Shown here one piece after another: positions 9,252 to 16,851 of a DNA stretch of 48,658 nt. Within the stretch, counting starts at the first letter, position 1. Every line of letters begins with the position of its first letter. Origin of the DNA: Bacteroides sp. (GTDB lineage Bacteria > Bacteroidota > Bacteroidia > Bacteroidales > Muribaculaceae); NCBI GenBank assembly GCA_014801785.1, contig JAAVDN010000006.1, forward strand, positions 26,511-75,168. Direction: 5' to 3'. The notes beneath the pieces were generated by a model. That model was not told the DNA's origin and did no database searches. It saw nothing but the letters and a program-made list of their open reading frames with translations. A program made the translations under genes and the position numbers.

Positions 9252-11162
9252 ATGAAGCAACTGACCATAGCGTCGCTGCTCATGCTATCCGCGCCGGTGT
9301 GGGCTTCCACATCGGCGTCGATAGATTTGTGGCAGACCGATTTCAATAACGGACGCTTTCCGACCGGTATGACAGCCTCAGCCCAGGGACAGACCGCAAT
9401 CAAAGACCGTTATAAAAATGGGTGGAGTGACGACGGCTGGGGCGTGAGCGCTTTAGGACGCGTCTATTGCGCCGTCTCCCCGACCTCGACTCTTTCCGAG
9501 AATCCAGTCGAGAATATACTGACTCTCCCCGCTATCTCCATCCCGGAAGAGGCCGAGGGGGTTCTTCTCCGCTGGAGCGCCCGCTCCATCCTTCCGGAAC
9601 TTCCGGAAAGCTACGAGATACGTGTCCGTCGCCCCGGACAGGAGGGATGGGTGACCATTTACAGGGTTGAGGAGGAGGAAAATCAGATGAGGACCCGCGC
9701 CATCCTGCTGGATGATTATGCCGGACAAGAAGTGGAGATAAGCTTCGCCTGCATCAGCGTCAACAGATATATGCTCGCCATAGGAGGTATATATGTCGGT
9801 ATTCCGGGAAGCCCCTTGCTGACGGCTGTCAACAGCAGCCGACGGTTTGCCGAGAATGCCTCCCCGCGTAATGTGGAGTATAGAATCACCGGAGAAATCT
9901 TCAATGCCGGAGCCCCCATGCCGGGCGGAACGGAGCTGAAAGTCATATCCGGCGAGGAACTCTACGGAAGTGTTGTCATCAGCGAAACTGTCCCTTCCGG
10001 CGGTTCACTGGAGTTCAACATCCCGGCACCTTTCCCTGATAACGAAACGACCTCTTACGATCTGGTCGCTCTCCTCCCTGACGGAACGGAGATCAAGGTG
10101 TTGAGCTCTGACGTGACCCGTTCCGGCTTCGCCCGCACACTCCTTATTGACGAGGGAACCGGAATATGGTGTAACAACTGCACGCGCGGCATCCTCGACA
10201 TAGCCTCTCTTGAACGGAGCTATCCGGGGCAGATAGCCGCTGTCTGCACTCATGTCAACGATATTCTCGCCAACGACGAATATTGGAGCCATCTCGGTTT
10301 CTATGCCGTTCCCTACATGATGCTCAATCGTCAGCGCGAGACAGCCGGAGGAGACACCTCCCGCTTCGGAGCCTATTACAACGAGCCGACGACAGCATCT
10401 ATCAGTGTTGTCGAAGCTTCCACCCATGAGGATGGCGATGAGAATGTAAAGGCTACTCTGGAAGTCATGTTCGACCATGAAGTGACTGAGTCCGGACGTT
10501 ACGGAATCGGTTATGTCCTGACCTCATCCTATCGCGACCATCGCTCCGGCAAGCAATGGATGCAGAATAATATCCTGACGACTCCCTCGTCGGAACAATA
10601 TTATTTTCTACCGACCGTTATACCTGCGACTCTGTCCTTTTATGACCATGTCTCGCTTGATTGCGAATATGCGTTCGATCCGAATCCGATAGAGATTGCT
10701 GAGGGCGCCGCTCTCGAACCTTACTCCCCTTATCGCATGACTTTTAATTTCGGAGAGATATTTATCGATCCGGGTGAAGATTTTGAAATCGATGAGGATA
10801 CTGTATTGCCGGAGGATATAAGCCTGGTAGCCTTTGTCATCGATACGGAGGATGGAACGGTGTTGAACGCCACGACATTCCCTCTTCAGAAAGAGTATTA
10901 CAACCCGACCCTTGGTGTGACCGCTCCTTCAGTCAAGGAGGGGATCCGGTTGATGGTAAGGGACCGGAATCTCCTGTTTACCCTTCCGGATGGAGTCAGC
11001 CGTTATGAAATGACGGTCTCCGATCCTGCGGGGCGTATTCTTTCGAGACGCAGCGGAGAGGGGCGTGGCGAGACAGTGGTTCCCCTTCCGGACGCTCAGG
11101 GTCTGATGATCGTTACTCTGACGACGTCCGAGGGTATAGGCTCCCTTAAGGTTATGAAATGA
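9252..11162 (+). CDS. Omp28-like secreted protein with CxxC motif
   Basis: The product has 636 residues: a signal peptide (about 1-18), then a jelly-roll-like domain of the choice-of-anchor type (WQTDFNNGRFPTGMTAS), a middle beta domain, and from about 295 a thioredoxin-like segment with LIDEGTGIWCNNCTRG. Cys307 and Cys310 form CNNC, placed as in the Omp28-related outer-membrane proteins, where EEFTGxWCGxC is typical. A beta domain and a C-terminal sorting-like segment (TVSDPAGRILSRR to GSLKVMK) follow. It is a paralogue of the next gene. Family knowledge does not establish an activity; the CxxC could be redox-active or a stable disulfide. It belongs to the unit that starts at 6110. Confidence 0.82.
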   Translation: MKQLTIASLLMLSAPVWASTSASIDLWQTDFNNGRFPTGMTASAQGQTAIKDRYKNGWSDDGWGVSALGRVYCAVSPTSTLSENPVENILTLPAISIPEEAEGVLLRWSARSILPELPESYEIRVRRPGQEGWVTIYRVEEEENQMRTRAILLDDYAGQEVEISFACISVNRYMLAIGGIYVGIPGSPLLTAVNSSRRFAENASPRNVEYRITGEIFNAGAPMPGGTELKVISGEELYGSVVISETVPSGGSLEFNIPAPFPDNETTSYDLVALLPDGTEIKVLSSDVTRSGFARTLLIDEGTGIWCNNCTRGILDIASLERSYPGQIAAVCTHVNDILANDEYWSHLGFYAVPYMMLNRQRETAGGDTSRFGAYYNEPTTASISVVEASTHEDGDENVKATLEVMFDHEVTESGRYGIGYVLTSSYRDHRSGKQWMQNNILTTPSSEQYYFLPTVIPATLSFYDHVSLDCEYAFDPNPIEIAEGAALEPYSPYRMTFNFGEIFIDPGEDFEIDEDTVLPEDISLVAFVIDTEDGTVLNATTFPLQKEYYNPTLGVTAPSVKEGIRLMVRDRNLLFTLPDGVSRYEMTVSDPAGRILSRRSGEGRGETVVPLPDAQGLMIVTLTTSEGIGSLKVMK

Positions 11163-11193
11163 ATAACTTTAAGATTATTAAATGAATAACTTT
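11157..11193 (+). repeat. Short direct repeat at a gene junction
   Basis: AAATGAATAACTTT occurs at 11157-11170 and again at 11180-11193. The first copy carries the stop codon of the upstream gene. The second supplies an upstream in-frame ATG (11182) for the next gene, probably a spurious start created by the duplication. Confidence 0.6.
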
Positions 11194-11199
11194 TTACAG

Positions 11200-13131
11200 A
11201 TGAAATACACAGTTACACTCTCTATGGCTCTGGCCGCCACTTTTGCCGCCTCTGCCCATACGGATCTCCTTAATCAGAACTTCAACGGTGATTATACCGT
11301 AGACTTTCCCATCACTCTCGAACTTGACCATCTTCCCCCGGCTTCAAGCGTCGGTCCTCTTTTCACCAACGAACAGGGGGTAGCCCAGCCGTGGTGGCCG
11401 CTCAAGGATTCCTCCAACGCTGAGGATCGTTTCCTCTGCTCCCACGCAGCCTATCAGTATGAGGGAGCATCCAACGACTGGATCGGTAGCCGCGCGATCA
11501 CTATCCCTACCGAAGGATTCGTCCTTTCGTTCGGCGCTCAGTCTTACGTTATGTTCTCCGGTGACAGACTGAGCAACCTCTGGCTCTTCATCACCGAAGA
11601 ACCCCTTTCGGCCGATAATCTGCCGACTGTCCCGACGATGCTCATCGAGAATGTGAGCGAGGGAAAATCGAAGGAAAACATCGAAGGGGATTTCACCTAT
11701 TACGACCTTAGCCTCGATCCCTGGGTCGGAAAGACTATCTATGTCAACTTCGCCAATCTAAACGAGTTTTCCGATATCCTGGCTATCGATGATGTCCTTA
11801 TCCGTCGTCTGGATGTCGCGGAGGTCAATATCTCCGGACCTGAGGGATATGTGGTGCAGGGGGAATATGAAGTCTCTGCAACAATCCGCGGCACTGAGGC
11901 TCCCGGACTTGGCGCCTGGACGCTGACTTTCGACGACGGCAACGGCAAGACTGATGTGAAGACCGGTTCGTCGCTGGGTGTCGGCGAGGAGTTCAGCTTC
12001 AATTTCACCGGCAACGCTCTGGCCGGCAAGGAGAATGGATATACGGTCACCTTGGAATCCGACGGTGTTCCTCCGATTCCCGCTTCAGGTGTCGTCACCG
12101 GTCTCTCCTTCCTTCCTGAGCATCGTGTCTTCTATGAGGAGGCGACCGGAGTATGGTGTGGCAACTGTCCGCTCGGCGCTTTTACCATCGAGTCCATGAT
12201 GTCGGATCCCGACATGAAGGAGCGTGTCATACCTGTCTCTGTCCATATCCCCGGTTCCAGCACGGACTATATGATCTGCGAGTCATACGCTGCTCAGTTA
12301 GGTCTTACTGCGGCCCCGACGACCCGCACCGAGCGTGAGAATCAGGTCCTCGGCTTCGGCAATCTTGACAAGACTTATGATCCGTCGAATCCCAACACTG
12401 CCGCAGGTCGTCTGCGTTTGATATCCGAAAAGGTCGTTCCGGCCGAGATCTCCATGACAGCGTCTTATTCCGATGCGGCTGTTGAACCTCAGAAGATGAA
12501 TTGTGAGGTCAAGGTTCGTCCGGCAATCGATATGGAGGGAGAGTATGCTGTCGGTATCGTGATGACGGAGAATAACGTCCACTATCGCGGCACTGATTGG
12601 GCTCAGGCCAATTACGCTTCCGGCGAGCAGATCGCAGGGAATATGGGAGGCTGGACGGAGCTTCCTTCAAAGGTGCGCAATGTCCGTTACCAGGATGTCG
12701 CTCGTGGCATCTGGGGCTTCAACGGTATCAACAATTCGCTCCCGACCCTGATGCCGATGGATCAGGATCAGGTCTTCACTTACGAGCTGGAGGTGCCTGA
12801 CACTTACATCGAGCTTACACCCGGCGATCCTTCGACAGCTGTTTCTCCGGCGATCAATCTTGACAACGTCGTCATGGTCGCTTTCCTTATTGACCGGAAG
12901 ACAGGCTTAGTCATCAACGCCTGCTCTTATCCCATGACCCCGCAGGCAGAGGATCGCTTCACCATCGCCGATCTTCTTGAAGAAGCAGGTGTCGAGGACA
13001 TGATGGTCGGCAGTGATGTCGCTCCGGAGTATTACACGCTTCAGGGTGTACGTATCGCGACTCCCGCAGAGGGTCAGCCCGTCATAGTCCGTCGCGGTGC
13101 TACCGTCACCAAAGAGCTCTATCGTCGCTGA
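11200..13131 (+). CDS. Omp28-like secreted protein with CxxC motif (paralogue)
   Basis: ATG 11200 starts a normal signal peptide (MKYTVTLSMALAATFAASAHT); an earlier ATG at 11182 lies inside a duplicated 14-mer and adds six unlikely residues. The product has 643 residues. An N-terminal choice-of-anchor-like domain (LLNQNFNGDY, then ILAIDDVLIRR) and a beta domain precede YEEATGVWCGNCPLG, with CGNC at about 320-323, the Omp28 signature. The C-terminus (YYTLQGVRIATP to GATVTKELYRR) is a Por-like domain. The layout matches its upstream neighbour, so the two arose by duplication and have since diverged strongly in sequence. It is the last gene of the unit before a bidirectional terminator. Function is unknown. 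Confidence 0.82.
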   Translation: MKYTVTLSMALAATFAASAHTDLLNQNFNGDYTVDFPITLELDHLPPASSVGPLFTNEQGVAQPWWPLKDSSNAEDRFLCSHAAYQYEGASNDWIGSRAITIPTEGFVLSFGAQSYVMFSGDRLSNLWLFITEEPLSADNLPTVPTMLIENVSEGKSKENIEGDFTYYDLSLDPWVGKTIYVNFANLNEFSDILAIDDVLIRRLDVAEVNISGPEGYVVQGEYEVSATIRGTEAPGLGAWTLTFDDGNGKTDVKTGSSLGVGEEFSFNFTGNALAGKENGYTVTLESDGVPPIPASGVVTGLSFLPEHRVFYEEATGVWCGNCPLGAFTIESMMSDPDMKERVIPVSVHIPGSSTDYMICESYAAQLGLTAAPTTRTERENQVLGFGNLDKTYDPSNPNTAAGRLRLISEKVVPAEISMTASYSDAAVEPQKMNCEVKVRPAIDMEGEYAVGIVMTENNVHYRGTDWAQANYASGEQIAGNMGGWTELPSKVRNVRYQDVARGIWGFNGINNSLPTLMPMDQDQVFTYELEVPDTYIELTPGDPSTAVSPAINLDNVVMVAFLIDRKTGLVINACSYPMTPQAEDRFTIADLLEEAGVEDMMVGSDVAPEYYTLQGVRIATPAEGQPVIVRRGATVTKELYRR

Positions 13132-13168
13132 TAAAGCCGGCAACAGCCGCACAATAACACACCAAAAT

Positions 13169-13212
13169 AAAAACGGCCCTGCTGACTTTCGATAGTCAGC
13201 AGGGCCGTTTTT
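13169..13212. terminator. Bidirectional terminator between convergent genes
   Basis: AAAAACGGCCCTGCTGACT (13169-13187) and its perfect complement (13194-13212) form a 19-bp stem around TTCGAT, with A and T runs at the two ends. It serves the + strand secreted-protein unit and the - strand ATPase gene. Confidence 0.93.
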
Positions 13213-13219
13213 ACTTTTA

Positions 13220-14782
13220 TCATCTGATTTTTCGGATTTCGTATCGGAGTGCGCGATCGGATCTACTGTCTGTATAATTTGCTCCAATTATAAAGATTTG
13301 GCGGGTGTCCATGGCGAAGCGTCCGCCATAATCGCGTGAAAGTAATTGGTCGATAGCTTCTCGAACGCTGTGGTTGTACTTGAATTCGAACACGTAGATG
13401 AAGCGAGAAGTCTGCACTTCAATGTCGCTGCGTCCCAAGTATCCGTGATGCTCAGCAACAGCGCGGGTACCGCTGAGGACGGTGAGCAGGTAAGTAATTG
13501 CGCGGTATGCTGATTCATTGTGGTCCTCTCCCGGGAGATCCTTGAACAGAGCCTCCAGGCGGTGCATGAAATCATCAATATTTCCTTCATACAGATCCAT
13601 CTTGAAGTCACCGAACTGAAAAGGACTGTTGACATCATAGACAAGCGGCGCGTAAACCTGCAACAGTTCTCGGTAAAAACCGCTCTCTACTTCATGATTG
13701 GGAAACCTCAGTTCGTATAAATTAGCTTCGGGACTATACTTCCAAATGGTGAGATAACCTGTCTGGAACATTAGTGGAATGGGATTCCTGTCATTAAGAC
13801 CAACAGCGGTCAGGTCTTCCGGTGTACATTTCCTGCCGTTCAGGTCAAGCGGGAAAGTGCCTGCTTTTTTGATGCGCTTCGCTAAGAAAGTCGGAGTGCC
13901 TGTCGCAAACCAGTAAGAGTTGATTTTTTGGTTATCAAGTGCGAGCAGGACGCTATACGGGTTGTAAAGGCGTGAACCCTCGGATGTGAAAAGATATCCA
14001 TCGTAGTAATTTCGCAATTCGCGGAGGGTAGTCTCGAAATCCTCTTTGCGTTTGCGGGCGAGATTCTCGATACCGGATCTGAATGTACGCAACATCTCTT
14101 CTTCAGTCCATCCGCAGATATCTGCGAACCTATCCACAAGCGATATATCCTTAAGATTATTGAGATCGCTGAAGATGCTGACACGGTTGAAGCGTGCGAC
14201 CCCCGTAAGGAACGCCAGGCGGATAAAACGGTCCATCGACTTTAAGTTACCGAAGAATCCCTTAAGTGTTGACTGATAAAGCTCGTAAAGGGGTTCCTTT
14301 TCATCCAGACTTAGAAGAGGCTTGTCGTACTCATCGATAAGGATAACCACTTTGCGCCCTGTCTTCTCGTATGCTGCCCGAATCAACTGGCGGAATCTCT
14401 GAACCGTATCCGAATACTTTGTTTCGCAACCGTACACCTCTTCCATCTCATCGAGCTGTTGACTGAGCATAGCCTCAAGACCGTCCTCTTTCCTGTAATC
14501 GGAGGAATTAAAGTCGAAATGAAGAACCGGGGCGGGTGTCCAGTCAACATCCATCGAGTCGATAGCAAGTCCTTTGAAGAGCTCGCGCTTTCCATCGAAG
14601 AAGGAGTGAAGAGTTGAAAGGAGGAGGCTTTTACCGAACCGGCGTGGACGGCTCAGGAAATAATAGCCTTCGTTGTCAACGATAGGCTTGATGTACTGAG
14701 TCTTGTCGACGTATGCGAATCCACCCTCTATAAGTTTGGAAAAGGTCTGGATTCCGACCGGATACTTAAGCTCTTCATTCAT
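13220..14782 (-). CDS. AAA-ATPase with C-terminal PD-(D/E)XK nuclease-like domain
   Basis: The product has 520 residues from ATG 14782 (ATG 14785 directly upstream is an alternative). The N-terminus (MNEELKYPVGIQTFSKLIEGGFAYVDKT as separate conserved pieces) is typical of the predicted AAA-ATPase family PF09820. Walker A is RPRRFGKSLLLSTL and Walker B is VVILIDEYDKPLL. The C-terminal 90 residues match PDDEXK_9 (PF08011), with GRSDIEV then YVFEFKYN giving the D...ExK core. These proteins occur in many copies in Bacteroidales genomes and behave like accessory genes; no physiological role is established. A decayed copy of the same family lies at 18648-18740. A promoter very close to the ATG suggests a leaderless or almost leaderless mRNA. 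Confidence 0.88.
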   Translation of the reverse strand: MNEELKYPVGIQTFSKLIEGGFAYVDKTQYIKPIVDNEGYYFLSRPRRFGKSLLLSTLHSFFDGKRELFKGLAIDSMDVDWTPAPVLHFDFNSSDYRKEDGLEAMLSQQLDEMEEVYGCETKYSDTVQRFRQLIRAAYEKTGRKVVILIDEYDKPLLSLDEKEPLYELYQSTLKGFFGNLKSMDRFIRLAFLTGVARFNRVSIFSDLNNLKDISLVDRFADICGWTEEEMLRTFRSGIENLARKRKEDFETTLRELRNYYDGYLFTSEGSRLYNPYSVLLALDNQKINSYWFATGTPTFLAKRIKKAGTFPLDLNGRKCTPEDLTAVGLNDRNPIPLMFQTGYLTIWKYSPEANLYELRFPNHEVESGFYRELLQVYAPLVYDVNSPFQFGDFKMDLYEGNIDDFMHRLEALFKDLPGEDHNESAYRAITYLLTVLSGTRAVAEHHGYLGRSDIEVQTSRFIYVFEFKYNHSVREAIDQLLSRDYGGRFAMDTRQIFIIGANYTDSRSDRALRYEIRKIR

Positions 14783-14789
14783 CATACCG

Positions 14790-14820
14790 CGAAGATAACA
14801 CAAATTCGCGTCAATTCAAA
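14790..14820 (-). promoter_or_regulatory. Probable promoter of the AAA-ATPase gene
   Basis: On the - strand TTTG (14817-14820) and TATCTTCG (14790-14797) are 19 bp apart; the -7 box has one mismatch to TAnnTTTG. ATG 14785 is only 4 nt beyond the box, so the transcript would have no or almost no leader. Confidence 0.5.
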
Positions 14821-14825
14821 ATCCT

Positions 14826-15402
14826 ATTCGCGTCAGCACTGTGATATGCCGGTGAAACCCCGGTGAGAGGATTCCTTAGGCGCGTCAGCACGGTGTCCAT
14901 CGGTGCCGATCGGGGTAATACTTCTTTCGCGACGACGTGTCGACCGCCCTCCTCTCGGCCAAGCGGACCTCACACCATGCGCCACCGATCTACACCGAAC
15001 CCTCATCAATCCGCTAAACGCAAAGCGGTGACAATCGGTGCCCATCGGAGTGATGCCCACCTTTCGCGCGAACTGAACATCACACGTATTTTTCACAGGG
15101 TTCACACGGGGCAAGACAGGCGAGCGACCACACGGAGCCCCCGCTTTCCAAGCGGGTTGCCACGGCATCCTTTCCGCAAACCATACCCCGACGAATCGAG
15201 GGAAAGGATTATCTCGCGGAACTTTTGGCTGACGCCTGGTCATCGCGTAGAATGGAACTTAACGGAACGAACGCGGAACTTTTCTATTTCCTTCTCTGTA
15301 AGGACGCCACTCAGGGAACTCTTCGGATTCTAGTTCCCGAATATTACGGAATATGGTCACTGGAAAGCCTAGTCGAGGAAACTTTTCATTTATTTCGGTA
15401 CT
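14826..15402. repeat. Non-coding stretch with degenerate repeats
   Basis: I see no convincing gene here; open frames on both strands are low-complexity and rich in Arg, Pro and Ser. Imperfect direct repeats are visible. CGCGTCAGCAC occurs near 14881-14891, with a close variant near 14829. A block of about 45 bp beginning CGGTGTCCATCGGTGCC (14891) is repeated as CGGTGACAATCGGTGCC (15026), each followed by a CTTTCGCG stretch. GGAACTT recurs near 15220-15280. Small hairpins lie at 15140-15156 (CCCGCTT/AAGCGGG) and 15314-15338 (GGGAACT/AGTTCCC). Confidence 0.45.
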
Positions 15403-15461
15403 AACCCTATAGCGTAAATTGGGAGATGCAGGTGATTCTTCTGTTAAAGACGAGTGAAGAG

Positions 15462-15492
15462 CTTGCTGGATGGAAAAATTTTATTACTTTTG
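15462..15492 (+). promoter_or_regulatory. Promoter of the structured RNA
   Basis: CTTG (15462-15465), a 19-bp spacer and TACTTTTG (15485-15492) match the Bacteroidetes consensus. No start codon with a useful frame follows; the first stem of the RNA begins 7 nt after the -7 box. Confidence 0.75.
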
Positions 15493-15497
15493 CGGGT

Positions 15498-15856
15498 GCA
15501 GACCGCCACGCAGAAGCCCCGGTCTGGGGTAGAGCGGCGCGGGATGTATCGGTCATGGCGGCGTCAATACGTCGGCAATGACCGCCATAAATACATAGAA
15601 AGCGTTTATCCGCGCTGATTCTTGACAGTCTGAAATTCTCGCAAAATTTCAAAATCGAAGTCAAGGTTCGAGCAACGGTAGATGCCCGTGGTATGTGTCA
15701 TCCTGCCTTCGGCCTATCTTTCGCGAGAAAGATAGCCGTGAGCATTGATTGCATATACGAGCGTGGGCTTCTGCGTTGCCGTCCGACTTCGATTAGGCAA
15801 TGCGAGAAGCCTCAGACTGTAGGACGGTGACAGATACAGATTCCCGCGCTTTTTTC
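15498..15856 (+). ncRNA. Candidate independently transcribed structured RNA, about 360 nt
   Basis: A promoter at 15462-15492 and a terminator-like 3' end frame this segment. The 3' arm TCCCGCGC (15842-15849) is followed by six T and pairs with GCGCGGGA (15537-15544); the same helix continues as TGTATC/GATACA (15545-15550 with 15833-15838). Enclosed helices are ATGGCGG/CCGCCAT (15555-15561, 15582-15588), CTTGAC/GTCAAG (15621-15626, 15660-15665) with inner GAAATT/AATTTC, CTATCTTTC/GAAAGATAG around GCGA (15714-15735), and a 15-bp bulged stem 15766-15780 with 15796-15811. Its loop GTCC can pair with GGAC at 15822-15825 as a pseudoknot. A 5' hairpin CAGACC/GGTCTG (15499-15526) precedes the long closing helix. 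I do not see RNase P or tmRNA signatures. The Bacteroidales-1 RNA, also defined by promoter and terminator, is one known family to test. Confidence 0.75.
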
Positions 15857-15908
15857 GTCTAACAACCTAACGCCAACGAGGGGATGACCGCGGCAACTAA
15901 ACAATTGA

Positions 15909-16571
15909 ATGCCAGTTTCAAAAGGTCGTAGCTGTACACGAGCGGAATTCGAGCAGCAAGAGTATTTATTGAAAAAGATGATAGAAGTAGTAGAAACATA
16001 CTATCACACTTCCATTGAATCTCTTCGAACTCATATCAGCCAAATTGAAGAAGAAACGAACTCCTATGACGAGTCGGTTACCCTGACTAAACAGCTTTAT
16101 GAGGAATTGGATGAAATGGTACACCAAAGATATATAGCAAGAAATAAGCTAGTAATTATAGTTTATTCCATAACCGAACAATCGCTTGCTGAAATATGCA
16201 CACAATACGTAGTGCCATTACTCTTCTCGCCACAAAATAAAGCTAAACGCTATTATTATCTGAGTGATTTCTTATTTTCACTCGGAGTTGATTATAATAC
16301 CCAAAATTCTTCGAATGCGGCCTTCATGGTACATACAGCAATTAGAGAATTGCGTAATCACTGTACCCATAGTGGAAATGATTTAGGTAGAGCGACTGCC
16401 GCTGTTGCTGCAATGGGGAAAGCAGGATTCACAGATATAGTAAGCGTAGAAGGTGTAGTACAGATTCATTCTGACACTGCATTATACAAAATTCTTCAAA
16501 TTTGTTGTTTGATGCTTGAAGAGGCAGAAGGGAAGGCGAGAAGTTTTTATGATAATTACTCTAATAAGTAG
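15909..16571 (+). CDS. HEPN-like protein with RNxxxH motif, possible ribonuclease
   Basis: The product has 220 residues, is mostly helical and has no signal peptide. Residues 146-154 read RELRNHCTH, so Arg149-Asn150 and His154 form the R-(N/H)-x3-H motif that marks the active site of HEPN ribonucleases (toxins, anti-phage nucleases, Cas accessory RNases). The surrounding helices (YYYLSDFLFSLGVDY before, ALYKILQICCLMLEEAE after) fit a HEPN fold such as the MAE_28990 or RiboL-PSP type, but the assignment rests on the motif alone. The gene is AT-rich compared with its neighbours, which suggests transfer. It begins 53 bp after the structured RNA. Its stop codon (16569-16571) lies inside the left arm of the palindromic element at 16565-16750. 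No nucleotidyltransferase partner of the usual HEPN-MNT type is adjacent. Confidence 0.6.
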   Translation: MPVSKGRSCTRAEFEQQEYLLKKMIEVVETYYHTSIESLRTHISQIEEETNSYDESVTLTKQLYEELDEMVHQRYIARNKLVIIVYSITEQSLAEICTQYVVPLLFSPQNKAKRYYYLSDFLFSLGVDYNTQNSSNAAFMVHTAIRELRNHCTHSGNDLGRATAAVAAMGKAGFTDIVSVEGVVQIHSDTALYKILQICCLMLEEAEGKARSFYDNYSNK

Positions 16572-16750
16572 CTCTCGGAAATTAAGGAGAATATAAAACG
16601 TAGTTATCGCACCGACCGTTCGGCCGCGGAGCGAAGGAGCTTATCGGGATAAGCAACTGAACGACAAGGCCGAACGGCAAGCGAGAGCAAGTTTTATAGT
16701 TCAAGATAAAGGTAATTCCATAATATCGATTAATTTTTTAGAGCTACTTA
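16565..16750. repeat. Nested palindromic element with 11-bp terminal inverted repeats
   Basis: The ends are perfect inverted repeats, TAAGTAGCTCT (16565-16575) and AGAGCTACTTA (16740-16750). Inside are TATAAAAC/GTTTTATA (16592-16599, 16691-16698), TCGC/GCGA (16607-16610, 16681-16684), CCGTTCGGCC/GGCCGAACGG (16616-16625, 16668-16677) and a central GCTTATCGGGATAAGC hairpin (16639-16654). The core is GC-rich and the arms AT-rich. I see no clear target-site duplication. It could be a MITE-like element, a REP-type sequence, or a folded RNA. Confidence 0.7.
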
Positions 16751-16851
16751 CCAAATTATGAGGATGGTTATGTTGATGCCGAGAACGAGAAATTCTTGTT
16801 CATGACCGTTTGCTAAATAATAAAGTTGTCAAATTTATAGATTTTAATAAT

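Noticed and set aside
7826-9403. Long antisense frame (525 codons) opposite the propeller-like gene
   Set aside because: The + strand frame has signal peptide and sorting domain; the antisense frame crosses two genes and has no start context or domain.
14833-15333. Overlapping open frames on both strands
   Set aside because: Low-complexity, Arg/Pro/Ser-rich translations on both strands and internal repeats (for example ITPMGTD and ITPIGTD) indicate repeat sequence, not a protein.
15498-15856. tmRNA or RNase P RNA
   Set aside because: No tag reading frame ending in ALAA, no tRNA-like 3' end, and no GAGGAAAGTCC-type RNase P core were seen.
16565-16750. Integron attC site
   Set aside because: The core-site consensus (GTTRRRY with RYYYAAC) is not present in the expected arrangement, and no integrase or cassette array is visible.
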